From positions 1 to 17,604 of the forward strand of contig JAZQOX010000023.1 of assembly GCA_045628105.1 (NCBI GenBank): a stretch of 17,604 bases of DNA, written 5' to 3'. Position numbers and translations under genes: made by a program. Below, piece by piece: positions 7,774 through 14,459 of this stretch (its first letter is position 1; every line of letters starts with the position of its first letter). The stretch is from UMGS1781 sp045628105. Lineage in GTDB: Bacteria; Bacillota; Clostridia; TANB77; CAG-508. A model generated the notes under the pieces. The model searched no databases, was not told where the DNA came from, and saw only the letters and a list, made by a program, of their open reading frames with translations.

Positions 7774-9450
7774 TTATCTCTTTATTTTGTTAGTTGTTGT
7801 TTTTTCAAATTCCTTATCTCTTAATTTAATTTCTGTTATATGCTTATAAACAGGTAAGTTTTTTACTTGCATAGCTATATCACTTTTTAATTGTTCAGAA
7901 ATGTTCATTATTCCAAGTTCTTTTACCTTATCATTATTTACAAAAATTTCTGCAAGTAATCCTGTTTCTTGTCCTATATTGTTTTTAATACCTCTAACAA
8001 CTGCCTCTGCTACATATGGTATATTTAGTATATAATTTTCTATTTCTTCTGGATATACATTTTTTCCATTGTCTAAAACAATTATATTCTTTTTTCTACC
8101 ATTTATTACTAATTGATTTTTATTATTAAATCTTCCATAGTCCTCAGTATTAAACCAACCATTTTTTAAAACTTTATCTGTTCTTTCCTTATCTTTATAG
8201 TATCCAAGCATTACAATGTCACCTTTTACACATATCTCTCCATCGCCCTCTGGTGTGACATTTTCAAATTTTATTTTACAACATGAAAGTACTGTTCCTA
8301 CTGTAGAACAGTCATTTAATTCTGGCTTATTAACACTTACAAGTGGTGAACATTCTGTTATACCAAATCCATTTAAAAGCATTATACCAATGTCATTAAA
8401 GAATTTTCCAACTTCTGGTCTAATTGGTGCACCTCCGCACACAATTTGTTTTAATTCTCCCCCAAAGGCTTCATGAATTGATTTAAAAAATACTTTTCTT
8501 TTATCTATTCCTAATTTTCTTAAAAAATTACTTATTTTAATTAAAAGCTTTAATTGTTTTTCTTTCCCAGTTTTTTTAGCATTGCTCCATATATTTTTAT
8601 AAAATGCTTCTGTAAATGCTGGTACTAAATACACATAATCTGGGTTGAATGTTTTTAAATTTTTAAGTACATTATTTAAACTATCGTTTATGCATATTGT
8701 AACATGCTTGTGTAAACCTACTAAAATTCCTGCAACCGCTTCATATGTATGATGATATGGCAAAACAGATAAGCATCTTGTTTGAACTGATGCGACTTGT
8801 AATCCATAATAAATAACACTAACTAAATTGTGCTCAGAAAGCATAACTCCTTTCGGTTTATCTGTAGTTCCAGAAGTATATACTAGCATTTTAAGGCTAT
8901 TAGTATTCTTGTGTTCTATGCTTATATATTTGTTATTACCATTTTCTAGTTTTTCTTTTCCCTCTTCCATAAATTGCTTATATGATAATACGTTATTCTC
9001 ATTTTCTTCTTTATCAAATCCAATAAAATATTTAATACTTGGTAATTCTTTTTTTATTTTCTCTATATATTTTTCATATCTACCTGAAAAAAATAATACT
9101 TCACTATCACTACTTCTTAATACATTAATAATCTCTTCACATGTTAGTTCCTTATCAATTGGAACCATAACACCATTGCTGTTTAATACTGTTAAATACG
9201 CTGTTATCCATTCATATCTATTTTCTCCAATTACAGCAATATGATTATCTAGCATGTTTATTGTAGCTAATGCTGTACCTAAATAGTTTGTATCATTTCT
9301 AAATTCTCTATATGTTACTTCTTTAATTTCACCTTTATTTTTATATTTAAACGCAATTTTATCTCCTGCTTCTTTTTCTGCAATCTCTAAAATTTCTTTA
9401 ATTGTTTCTATTTTTACGGATTCATATACTTTTACTTTTGGGTTTTTCAT
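7774..9450 (-). CDS. AMP-forming acyl-CoA synthetase/ligase (long-chain type)
   Basis: 558-residue member of the adenylate-forming (ANL) superfamily that activates a carboxylic acid, probably a fatty acid, to acyl-AMP and then to a thioester. Motifs: phosphate loop YTSGTTDKPKG (191-201), LPYHHTYE (230-237), GGAPI (339-343), LLNGFGITECSPLV (358-371), GWFNTEDYGR (431-440, the ATP-ribose Asp), NGRKKNIIV hinge (450-458), and near the C-terminus TTTNKIKR with the presumed catalytic Lys K555. Slightly short because the protein ends almost directly after that lysine. Related proteins are annotated FadD or long-chain-fatty-acid-CoA ligase; the exact acid, and whether the acceptor is CoA or an acyl carrier protein, cannot be told. 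The start has AGGAGG 7 nt upstream. Monocistronic with its own promoter and terminator. Confidence 0.9.
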   Translation of the reverse strand: MKNPKVKVYESVKIETIKEILEIAEKEAGDKIAFKYKNKGEIKEVTYREFRNDTNYLGTALATINMLDNHIAVIGENRYEWITAYLTVLNSNGVMVPIDKELTCEEIINVLRSSDSEVLFFSGRYEKYIEKIKKELPSIKYFIGFDKEENENNVLSYKQFMEEGKEKLENGNNKYISIEHKNTNSLKMLVYTSGTTDKPKGVMLSEHNLVSVIYYGLQVASVQTRCLSVLPYHHTYEAVAGILVGLHKHVTICINDSLNNVLKNLKTFNPDYVYLVPAFTEAFYKNIWSNAKKTGKEKQLKLLIKISNFLRKLGIDKRKVFFKSIHEAFGGELKQIVCGGAPIRPEVGKFFNDIGIMLLNGFGITECSPLVSVNKPELNDCSTVGTVLSCCKIKFENVTPEGDGEICVKGDIVMLGYYKDKERTDKVLKNGWFNTEDYGRFNNKNQLVINGRKKNIIVLDNGKNVYPEEIENYILNIPYVAEAVVRGIKNNIGQETGLLAEIFVNNDKVKELGIMNISEQLKSDIAMQVKNLPVYKHITEIKLRDKEFEKTTTNKIKR

Positions 9451-9522
9451 AAAAAAATCCTCCTATTTTTAAGTTGCCAAAATCGCAACAATTGTCTCTC
9501 CAACAATCCGATTTTATAGATA

Positions 9523-9551
9523 AATTTATCACAATTTTTTAAAATTGTCAA
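9523..9551 (-). promoter_or_regulatory. Promoter of the acyl-CoA synthetase gene, overlapped by a palindrome
   Basis: Consensus TTGACA (9546-9551), 17-nt spacer, TAAATT (9523-9528). An 18-bp perfect palindrome, ACAATTTT-TT-AAAATTGT (9531-9548), covers the spacer and half of the -35, a classic position for a repressor operator. The regulator is unknown. Confidence 0.65.
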
Positions 9552-9564
9552 TGTCCAACAGCAC

Positions 9565-9603
9565 GAAAAAATGATCCAATTGGGGACTGTCCCTAATTGG
9601 ATC
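9565..9603 (-). terminator. Terminator of the AI-2E permease gene, formed by an AATTGG-type palindrome (repeat copy C)
   Basis: A 31-nt inverted repeat (9573-9603) with a single G-T pair, built around GGGGAC-T-GTCCC flanked by CCAATT / AATTGG and GATC on both sides. On the minus strand it is followed by ATTTTTT, so it can act as an intrinsic terminator five bases after the permease stop. Its core GTCCC and AATTGG units are shared with the repeats at 3955 and 13446, suggesting that a dispersed element was recruited as a terminator. Confidence 0.75.
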
Positions 9604-9607
9604 ACTT

Positions 9608-10701
9608 TTATATAAATATGCTTTTTATTATTCCATTTTCTATGCTTACACTGAATATGTTTTTCAATATTATTAGTATTATTGGTCCAACAAAAAGTCC
9701 TAATATACCTATTAATTTGAATCCTGTATACATTGCTATTAGTGTGAATATTGGATGTATTCCTATTTTTCCACTTACTATTCTTGGTTCTATTAATTGC
9801 CTTGTTATTAATATTATTGCATAAATAATTATTATTGCTATTCCTAGTTTTATATCTCCATTTACCCCCTCAATTATGGCCCATGGTATCATTACTGTCC
9901 CTGAGCCGCAATATTGGTAATGCATCTACAAATCCTATTGCTAGTGCTGTTAAAAATGGATATGGAACATTGAATTTCATTATTTTTAAACTGTATAGTC
10001 CTATTAAAACTATACCGAAATGATATTAGTATTAATATTGCTTCAGCTTTTAAGTAATTTCCCAATTCTTTTATTATATTTCTTGTGTGTGTGCCTATTT
10101 TCTTTGCCCATTTATGTGGTAGTTGATGTTCTATTGTGTCTATTATATAAATTCTATCTGTACATATAAAATATGTTGCAAGTAGTGTTATGAATGTATA
10201 TATTCCAATAGTTGGTATTTCTGATATTATTTGTGTCGCTTTTGTTAAGAAATTGGATATAAATTCTGAAGCAAATTCTACAATTTTATTACTTGAATTT
10301 TCAAGTATTGTTATAAATTCTGATGGAATTTTTGTTTTTCCATCTTTAATTATTTCCAGATAATTTTGTACTTGCTCATAAATTATTTGAATGTAATTAT
10401 TTAGTCCCTGTAATAGGTTCGAACTTTCGGTTATCAAACTAACAATTCCCCATGTAAGTAAGCCAAGTAAAATTCCAAAAATTATTATTAGAACAATTAT
10501 TGCTATTTTCTTTCTTTCAATTTTTGTTTTCTTTACTATTAGCTTTATTAATGGTTCAACAAGAAGCGAAATAATAAATCCTATTAAAAATGGCAAATAA
10601 AATACTGCCAATTTTATAGCTAGTACTATTAAAAATATATACACAATTACTATTCCAATATTTTTTAATGTTCTTGTCCAATATCCAATGTCTATTATCA
10701 T
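9608..10701 (-). CDS. AI-2E family transporter / YtvI-like permease, interrupted by two +1 frameshifts at CGG
   Basis: Polytopic membrane protein of the AI-2E exporter / PerM / YtvI superfamily. Joining three frames gives 363 residues, normal for the family: 228 in frame 1 (two N-terminal membrane segments at about 14-55 and 67-92, a coiled stretch to about 160, a segment at about 165-185), 36 in frame 2 (G-IVLIGLYSLKIM ... FVDALPIL) and 99 in frame 3 (GSGTVMIPWAI ... RQLIEPRI ... FVGPIILIILKNIF). DALPILGSGT is the diagnostic motif and is split exactly between frames 2 and 3. Both breaks are one extra C before GGN (CGG at 10015-10017 and 9906-9908). All three frames are otherwise undamaged. 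Unshifted translation would give 269 residues with a meaningless tail. Substrate unknown; some relatives are linked to sporulation. Start supported by GGAG about 10 nt upstream. A pseudogene or sequencing error remains possible. Confidence 0.85.
9906..9908 (-). other. +1 frameshift site, TTG-CGG-C
   Basis: In the frame used after the first shift, the codons are ATA TTG CGG CTC. Omitting the C at 9908 gives ATA TTG GGC TCA GGG ACA, restoring the family motif PILGSGT. The glycine here is strongly expected from the family, which fixes the site to the base. Confidence 0.8.
10015..10017 (-). other. +1 frameshift site, TTT-CGG-T
   Basis: Codon 229 of the permease is CGG. Omitting the C at 10017 gives TCA TTT GGT ATA GTT TTA ATA GGA, a membrane segment (ISFGIVLIGLYSL). 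Unshifted, the frame reads RYSFNRTIQFKN and on to a stop at 9892. Confidence 0.75.
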
Positions 10702-10735
10702 CTTTTTTTCACTCCATTAATATGTACTAATTTTA

Positions 10736-10761
10736 TCATCAAGGATAATAATCCTTGATGA
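10736..10761. other. Perfect hairpin between the CBS and permease genes
   Basis: 11-bp stem TCATCAAGGAT / ATCCTTGATGA with a 4-nt loop. It sits between the stop of the CBS-pair gene (10771) and the permease start (10701). There is no T-run on either side, so it may be a weak terminator, an RNA-stability element or an operator. Confidence 0.6.
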
Positions 10762-10770
10762 CTTCTTGCT

Positions 10771-11205
10771 TTATTGGTTATTTTTTGGACTGCAATCACA
10801 ATCGCATATTCCTTCACACACTTTTCCAGTGTTTGATACTTTGCTATTTGCTAAGTCGCCTAATGTTATTATTCCAACTATCATATTATTATCAATTACC
10901 GGAACTCTTTTTACTTGGCAATCACACATTATTCTTCCTGCTTCTGTTATTTCTGAATCTGGCGTAACCGTGTTTACATTTATTGTCATAATCTCACTTA
11001 CTGGTGTTGTTTTTGCATCTTTATTGCATGCTACTCCTCTTAATACAATGTCCCTATCTGTAATCAATCCTACTATTGTTCTATTTGTATCGCAAACTGG
11101 TACACACCCCACATGTTTGTCTTGCATTATTTTTGCAACTTCATTTAGTGTAGTTGCAGGATTTACACATGATACTTGATGGCACATACATTCTCTAACT
11201 TTCAT
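10771..11205 (-). CDS. CBS-domain-pair protein with Cys-rich tail
   Basis: 144 residues consisting of two CBS domains (about 8-58 and 70-120; GLITDRDIVLRG and GIITLGDLAN are the characteristic strand-helix ends), which as a pair form a Bateman module binding adenine nucleotides or related ligands. No catalytic or membrane domain is attached, as in many stand-alone regulatory CBS proteins. The C-terminus is unusual: CEGICDCDCSPKNNQ has four cysteines in nine residues (C130, C134, C136, C138), with further cysteines at C7, C13, C34, C38, C60, C94 and C96, suggesting metal binding or redox sensitivity. The start has AAAGGAG about 7 nt upstream; a TATAAT-like -10 lies at about 11250 but without a good -35. 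The partner and ligand cannot be inferred. Confidence 0.88.
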   Translation of the reverse strand: MKVRECMCHQVSCVNPATTLNEVAKIMQDKHVGCVPVCDTNRTIVGLITDRDIVLRGVACNKDAKTTPVSEIMTINVNTVTPDSEITEAGRIMCDCQVKRVPVIDNNMIVGIITLGDLANSKVSNTGKVCEGICDCDCSPKNNQ

Positions 11206-11268
11206 ATATTTCTCCTTTCACAATTTATTATTAATTGTTTTTGGAAAAATATACATTATATAAAATTT

Positions 11269-11790
11269 TTAACGCCATAATGGTGGTCTTTGATCATATA
11301 GCATTTGTGGCATATATGGTGGTCTGACAGGTCTTTGTGGCCTCCATTGTGTTTTATTTCCTAGTTCTCTTAAAATTAATATTTTAATTAGATCTTTTAG
11401 TAGAAAATTACCTTGTCTTACTTCTCCTCTAGTTTCTGGTTCTTTAACATTTGGATTACGTACATCCCCGTTTTTTAGTACAGTTCTCTGATTATTTAAG
11501 TTTTGTGCTGGTAAATCATCTTGTTCCATATTGTTATAAATTTCTTCTGTCATGCTTTCTACCATATTTCTTGAAATGTCTCTTTGACCATTTTGCATAC
11601 AAATCTTTTTAATCATTGGGTATATTATTCTATATATTTCTGGATACATTGCTTCTATAATTTCATTATTTACGCTATTAGAATTGCTATACTGTGTGTC
11701 ATAGTAATAGTTATCATATGTATTTACATACATGTTATTTGGAATCTGGTTATATCCTAGCACGTTTCTCATATATTCTTCATATTCCAT
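11269..11790 (-). CDS. Hypothetical protein with Asn/Tyr-rich N-terminus and Pro/Arg-rich tail
   Basis: 173 residues from the ATG at 11790, seven bases after AGGAGG; the ORF itself extends upstream into the preceding terminator, which is not credible as coding. I do not recognise a family. The N-terminal part is rich in Asn and Tyr (NTYDNYYYDTQYSNSNSVNN); a central helical part (EIIEAMYPEIYRIIYPMIKKICMQ and the next 30 residues) looks like an amphipathic domain; a second short helix (FLLKDLIKILILREL) precedes a tail of Pro, Arg and Gln (RPQRPVRPPYMPQ). No signal peptide or membrane anchor. The composition would fit a spore- or envelope-associated structural protein, but that is a guess. It follows the strong terminator of the HNH gene, so it probably has its own promoter (TATAAT at about 11820). 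Confidence 0.7.
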   Translation of the reverse strand: MEYEEYMRNVLGYNQIPNNMYVNTYDNYYYDTQYSNSNSVNNEIIEAMYPEIYRIIYPMIKKICMQNGQRDISRNMVESMTEEIYNNMEQDDLPAQNLNNQRTVLKNGDVRNPNVKEPETRGEVRQGNFLLKDLIKILILRELGNKTQWRPQRPVRPPYMPQMLYDQRPPLWR

Positions 11791-11836
11791 TTTCATCCCT
11801 CCTATATATTCTTTTTTATTATATGTCGGCAATAAT

Positions 11837-11882
11837 AAAAAAAGCACAGCTTCAAAATAATTTTTGAAGCTGTGCTTTTTTT
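11837..11882. terminator. Strong bidirectional terminator after the HNH gene
   Basis: 14-bp stem GCACAGCTTCAAAA / TTTTGAAGCTGTGC (11844-11857 with 11862-11875), flanked by A7 on the left and T7 on the right, so it works on both strands. It begins at the HNH gene's stop codon. Confidence 0.9.
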
Positions 11883-12513
11883 AGAATACTACCTCTACAT
11901 TGCTAATAACTATTGTTGGAATTGCCTTGATTTTGTTGTTTTTTGCAAATGCAATTGTGGAAAATCCATCTAATAAAAATCCGTTCTTATCAACAATTAT
12001 AGGATGTGGAATTTTGCCATACTCCCTGTAAAACATCTCAATTTTACGGTAGCTTTTGCTTTTCAAATTTTCCTCAAGGTTAAATATTGCAATAATCTCT
12101 TCACATTTGTATGTAGAAATCCACTTCTTTGGCAAGAAATATCCTCTCATTTGCCGGACGGTTTCATTATTAGCTCTGAATCTGTCCTTAATAAAACCTT
12201 TTTTCTTCTTTGAAGCCTTTCTCAATTGTTTAAACTGCAGTTCAGTCAAGTTTCCCTTTGCTCCATTGCAGGATTTGCAACAAGGAACAAGATTGTTTGG
12301 TACAGTTGGTCCTCCCAAATCTTGAGGATACAAATGATCCATGGTAATCTCGTTGTCCTTTAATTGCTTGCCACAATACCAACAGGAATTACCATTATTT
12401 TCAATGGTAATGAATCTGGTAAGTTCCCGCCATTTCACGCTCCGTGGCACTTTGAGTATTTCGTTTTCTACCCAACACCCTTCGGGTAATTTCGCAGGTA
12501 ATTCGATAATCAT
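11881..12513 (-). CDS. HNH endonuclease with C-terminal ParB-like segment
   Basis: 210 residues from the ATG at 12513 (AAGGGG 8 nt upstream; an in-frame start at 12549 is less supported). An HNH/zinc-finger nuclease core is clear: CWYC (C44, C47), TMDHLYP (D59, H60), GGPTVPNNLVP (N73, N74), CCKSCNGAKGN (C79, C82, N83). The last 40 residues, HPIIVDKNGFLLDGFSTIAFA ... IPTIVI, resemble a ParB/sulfiredoxin-type N-terminal fold (position-specific strand, then DG, then helix). Target unknown; phage, mobile-element or defence roles are all possible. It has its own promoter and terminator and no related neighbours. Three arginines (R24, R29, R120; CGG at 12442-12444, 12427-12429, 12154-12156) use CGG without breaking the frame, in contrast to the resident genes, and local GC is higher, suggesting horizontal acquisition. 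Confidence 0.85.
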   Translation of the reverse strand: MIIELPAKLPEGCWVENEILKVPRSVKWRELTRFITIENNGNSCWYCGKQLKDNEITMDHLYPQDLGGPTVPNNLVPCCKSCNGAKGNLTELQFKQLRKASKKKKGFIKDRFRANNETVRQMRGYFLPKKWISTYKCEEIIAIFNLEENLKSKSYRKIEMFYREYGKIPHPIIVDKNGFLLDGFSTIAFAKNNKIKAIPTIVISNVEVVF

Positions 12514-12560
12514 CGCATTTTCCCCTTTCATTAAAATTTGGCACGCCATTATTTGGTTAG

Positions 12561-12589
12561 AGTATATACCATATATAAATATAATTCAA
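12561..12589 (-). promoter_or_regulatory. Promoter of the HNH endonuclease gene
   Basis: TTGAAT (12584-12589), 17-nt spacer, TATACT (12561-12566). The small inverted repeat ATTCA-ATA-TGAAT overlaps the -35 region. Confidence 0.65.
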
Positions 12590-12618
12590 TATGAATTGAG
12601 AATTTTGAATTAATAAAT

Positions 12619-13371
12619 TTATTTTTGTTTTCTTGTTTGATTCTTATATATCATTTTCATTGTTAGTTTATCTGGAGAAATTTTACTTAATGTTTTTAAG
12701 ATTTTTATTTTTAATCCAGGTACTATTACTAGTTTCCTTTTTAATGTTTTATCTATCGCGTATTTAGCGACATATTCGCTTGATAACGCCTTTAGGCTAA
12801 AGTTTACATTTGCTACATTATTAAAGTTTGTTGCTACTGGTCCTGGGCATAATACACTTACACTCACATTTGATTTTTGTTTTCTTAATTCCTCGTAAAT
12901 GCTCTCTGTTAGTCTAAGAACATATGCCTTTGATGAATAATATGCCGCCATAAGAGGTCCTGGTGCAAATCCTGCTATTGATGCAACATTTAAAATTCTT
13001 CCTCTGTTTTCTCTTACCATATCTTTTAAAAATAATTTTGTTAAAACATGTACTGCTATAATATTCGTATTTATTAAGTTTATTTCTCTTTCTAGGTCTG
13101 TTTCTGTGAAATTGCCAAACAAGCCAAATCCTGCATTATTTACTAATAAATCTATATTTTCATCTTTTAATGCTTCATATAATTCAATGCAATTTTCTTT
13201 TATGCTTAAATCCTTTGCGATTGGAATTACTCTGTTTCCTAATTCATGCTGTAATTCCTCTAATTTATCTATATTTGTTGCTACTGTAAATACATCATAT
13301 CCCAATTCAACTAAATATCTTACCATATCTCTGCCTATTCCTGATGATCCGCCTGTAACTAACGCTTTCAT
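12619..13371 (-). CDS. Short-chain dehydrogenase/reductase (COG0300, DltE-like)
   Basis: Classical SDR of 250 residues: NAD(P)-binding TGGSSGIG (6-13), NNAG (78-81), catalytic S131, Y144 and K148 (YYSSK), and the PGPVATNF segment after the active site. The family reduces or oxidises hydroxyl/carbonyl groups on lipids, sugars or steroids; the substrate cannot be told. The frame is open 51 codons further upstream, but the ATG at 13371 is correct: it precedes the fold's first strand (MKALVTGG) and has AAAGGAG about 9 nt upstream, while the extension runs through two repeat elements. An insertion-like REP element with an 11-bp direct repeat sits at this Shine-Dalgarno and has left it intact. No clear promoter is seen, so it may depend on readthrough from the radical SAM gene. 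Confidence 0.92.
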   Translation of the reverse strand: MKALVTGGSSGIGRDMVRYLVELGYDVFTVATNIDKLEELQHELGNRVIPIAKDLSIKENCIELYEALKDENIDLLVNNAGFGLFGNFTETDLEREINLINTNIIAVHVLTKLFLKDMVRENRGRILNVASIAGFAPGPLMAAYYSSKAYVLRLTESIYEELRKQKSNVSVSVLCPGPVATNFNNVANVNFSLKALSSEYVAKYAIDKTLKRKLVIVPGLKIKILKTLSKISPDKLTMKMIYKNQTRKQK

Positions 13372-13376
13372 ATCCT

Positions 13377-13442
13377 TATTCTCCTTTATATTTAATACGG
13401 GGCACCGAAGGCGTCGACCCCCTACGTAAACTATTCTCCTTT
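13377..13442. repeat. REP-like palindromic element flanked by 11-bp direct repeats
   Basis: The direct repeat TATTCTCCTTT occurs at 13377-13387 and 13432-13442. Between them is a 44-nt insert with a GC-rich imperfect hairpin (TACGGGG ... CCCCCTACGTA, 13396-13428), very unlike its AT-rich surroundings. The structure looks like a short mobile or REP-type element with a target-site duplication. On the minus strand both direct repeats read AAAGGAGAATA and so contain a Shine-Dalgarno; the inner copy serves the SDR gene. Confidence 0.7.
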
Positions 13443-13445
13443 TTT

Positions 13446-13501
13446 GTAAACCTGTCCCAAATTGGGATTTTTTTCCCAATTTAAATACGTCCCCAATTGG
13501 G
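13446..13501. repeat. AATTGG-type intergenic repeat, copy B
   Basis: Near-identical to 3955-4010 over 56 nt. Contains a perfect 9-bp inverted repeat AAATTGGGA / TCCCAATTT around a T-rich loop, then ACGTCCCCAATTGGG. It starts 5 nt after the radical SAM gene's stop and may serve as its 3' hairpin, although no long T-run follows on the minus strand. Confidence 0.75.
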
Positions 13502-13505
13502 AAAA

Positions 13506-14408
13506 TTAAGTTTGTGCGTACCATTTTTTGAAGTCTGGTACGTATTCTTCTTCATGTGTTCCTAATTCCTGTATATATCCATTTTCTAAGTTTAAAGAAT
13601 ATAAATACTGTTCTATTTCGTCATATTCTTCTTGTGTAAGTTTTCTATTTATTTCTGGATATTCTTTTGCTCTGTGTGTTGGAAAGTATTGTGCCATTAC
13701 ACTGACATATATGTTGTTATCTAAGTTATCATTTATCCATTTTAAAACTTTTTTTGAATTTTCTATGTTGTTTGGCAAAACCAAATGTCTTATCATTAAT
13801 CCCTTTTTCATCATTCCGTTTTCGTCTAAAATTGGAGTTCCTACTTGTTTATACATTTCTTTTATTGCTTCTGTCGCATTTTCAAAATAGTTTTTTATGT
13901 TTGAATACTTTAATGCAGTTTTGTTATAATAGTATTTTAAATCCGGTAAATATATGTCTATATAGCCATTTAATGCTTTTATTGTTTCAACATTTTCATA
14001 TCCATTGCTATTATATACTATTGGTATTTTTAGTCCTTGTTTTCTTGCTAACTTAATTGCTTCTATTATGTGATAAACATACATTGTTGGAGTTACAAGA
14101 TTTATATTTTCTGCATTTTTTTCTTGCTGTTCTATAAAAATTTCAGCAAGCTCTTCAATTGTTATTTCTTTTCCGTTGCCTTGTTGACTTATTTCATAAT
14201 TCTGGCAGAATACACAATTCAAATTACAATTTGAAAAAAAAACTGTTCCTGATCCGTTTTCTCCACTTATGCATGGTTCTTCGTAATTATGCAAAGAAAC
14301 TAGCGCAATTTTTAATTTATCTGTTGTTTTGCATCTTCCCTGTATCCCATTGTTTCTATTAACTTTGCAATTATGCGGACATATTGTACATTTATTTAGC
14401 TGTTCCAT
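13506..14408 (-). CDS. Radical SAM protein, PflA-like (COG1313/PflX type)
   Basis: 300-residue radical SAM protein. The cluster motif is CNLNCVFC (C61, C65, C68; CX3CX2C), preceded by an N-terminal cysteine set (C7, C10, C14, C26, in CTICPHNC and GRC) seen in the COG1313 group of pyruvate-formate-lyase-activating-enzyme homologues. Other landmarks are VTPTMYVYHI, VYNSNGYE, IDIYLPDLKYY and RHLVLPNN. It would bind a [4Fe-4S] cluster and cleave S-adenosylmethionine; the target is not established for this group, and no glycyl-radical enzyme is in the window. Start supported by GGGAG 6 nt upstream. It lies 51 nt downstream of aspS behind a terminator, so it may be expressed by readthrough. It is followed by repeat copy B. 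Confidence 0.9.
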   Translation of the reverse strand: MEQLNKCTICPHNCKVNRNNGIQGRCKTTDKLKIALVSLHNYEEPCISGENGSGTVFFSNCNLNCVFCQNYEISQQGNGKEITIEELAEIFIEQQEKNAENINLVTPTMYVYHIIEAIKLARKQGLKIPIVYNSNGYENVETIKALNGYIDIYLPDLKYYYNKTALKYSNIKNYFENATEAIKEMYKQVGTPILDENGMMKKGLMIRHLVLPNNIENSKKVLKWINDNLDNNIYVSVMAQYFPTHRAKEYPEINRKLTQEEYDEIEQYLYSLNLENGYIQELGTHEEEYVPDFKKWYAQT

Positions 14409-14420
14409 TTTTTCTCCCTT

Positions 14421-14445
14421 AAAAAGGTCGCATTTTATTGCGACC
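14421..14445 (-). terminator. Rho-independent terminator of aspS
   Basis: 7-bp stem GGTCGCA / TGCGACC with a 6-nt loop, followed on the minus strand by TTTTT. It lies between aspS and the radical SAM gene, so expression of the latter needs readthrough or an unseen promoter. Confidence 0.8.
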
Positions 14446-14459
14446 CCTTCATGTAATAT

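Noticed and set aside
378..10017. CGG reassigned to another amino acid or used as a stop
   Set aside because: Reassignment would keep the frame, but here the reading frame itself changes after each CGG; a stop would not explain the intact downstream frame.
357..10701. Simple pseudogenisation of the ABC fusion and the permease
   Set aside because: Not excluded, but not preferred: the three lesions are of one identical type at CGGN and there are no extra stops, deletions or homopolymer indels.
10736..10761. Hairpin as a canonical rho-independent terminator for the CBS gene
   Set aside because: Strong stem but no T-run on either strand; listed only as a structural element.
13372..13524. 51-residue N-terminal extension of the SDR
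   Set aside because: It runs through two repeat elements and precedes the true first beta strand; the ATG at 13371 has a good Shine-Dalgarno.
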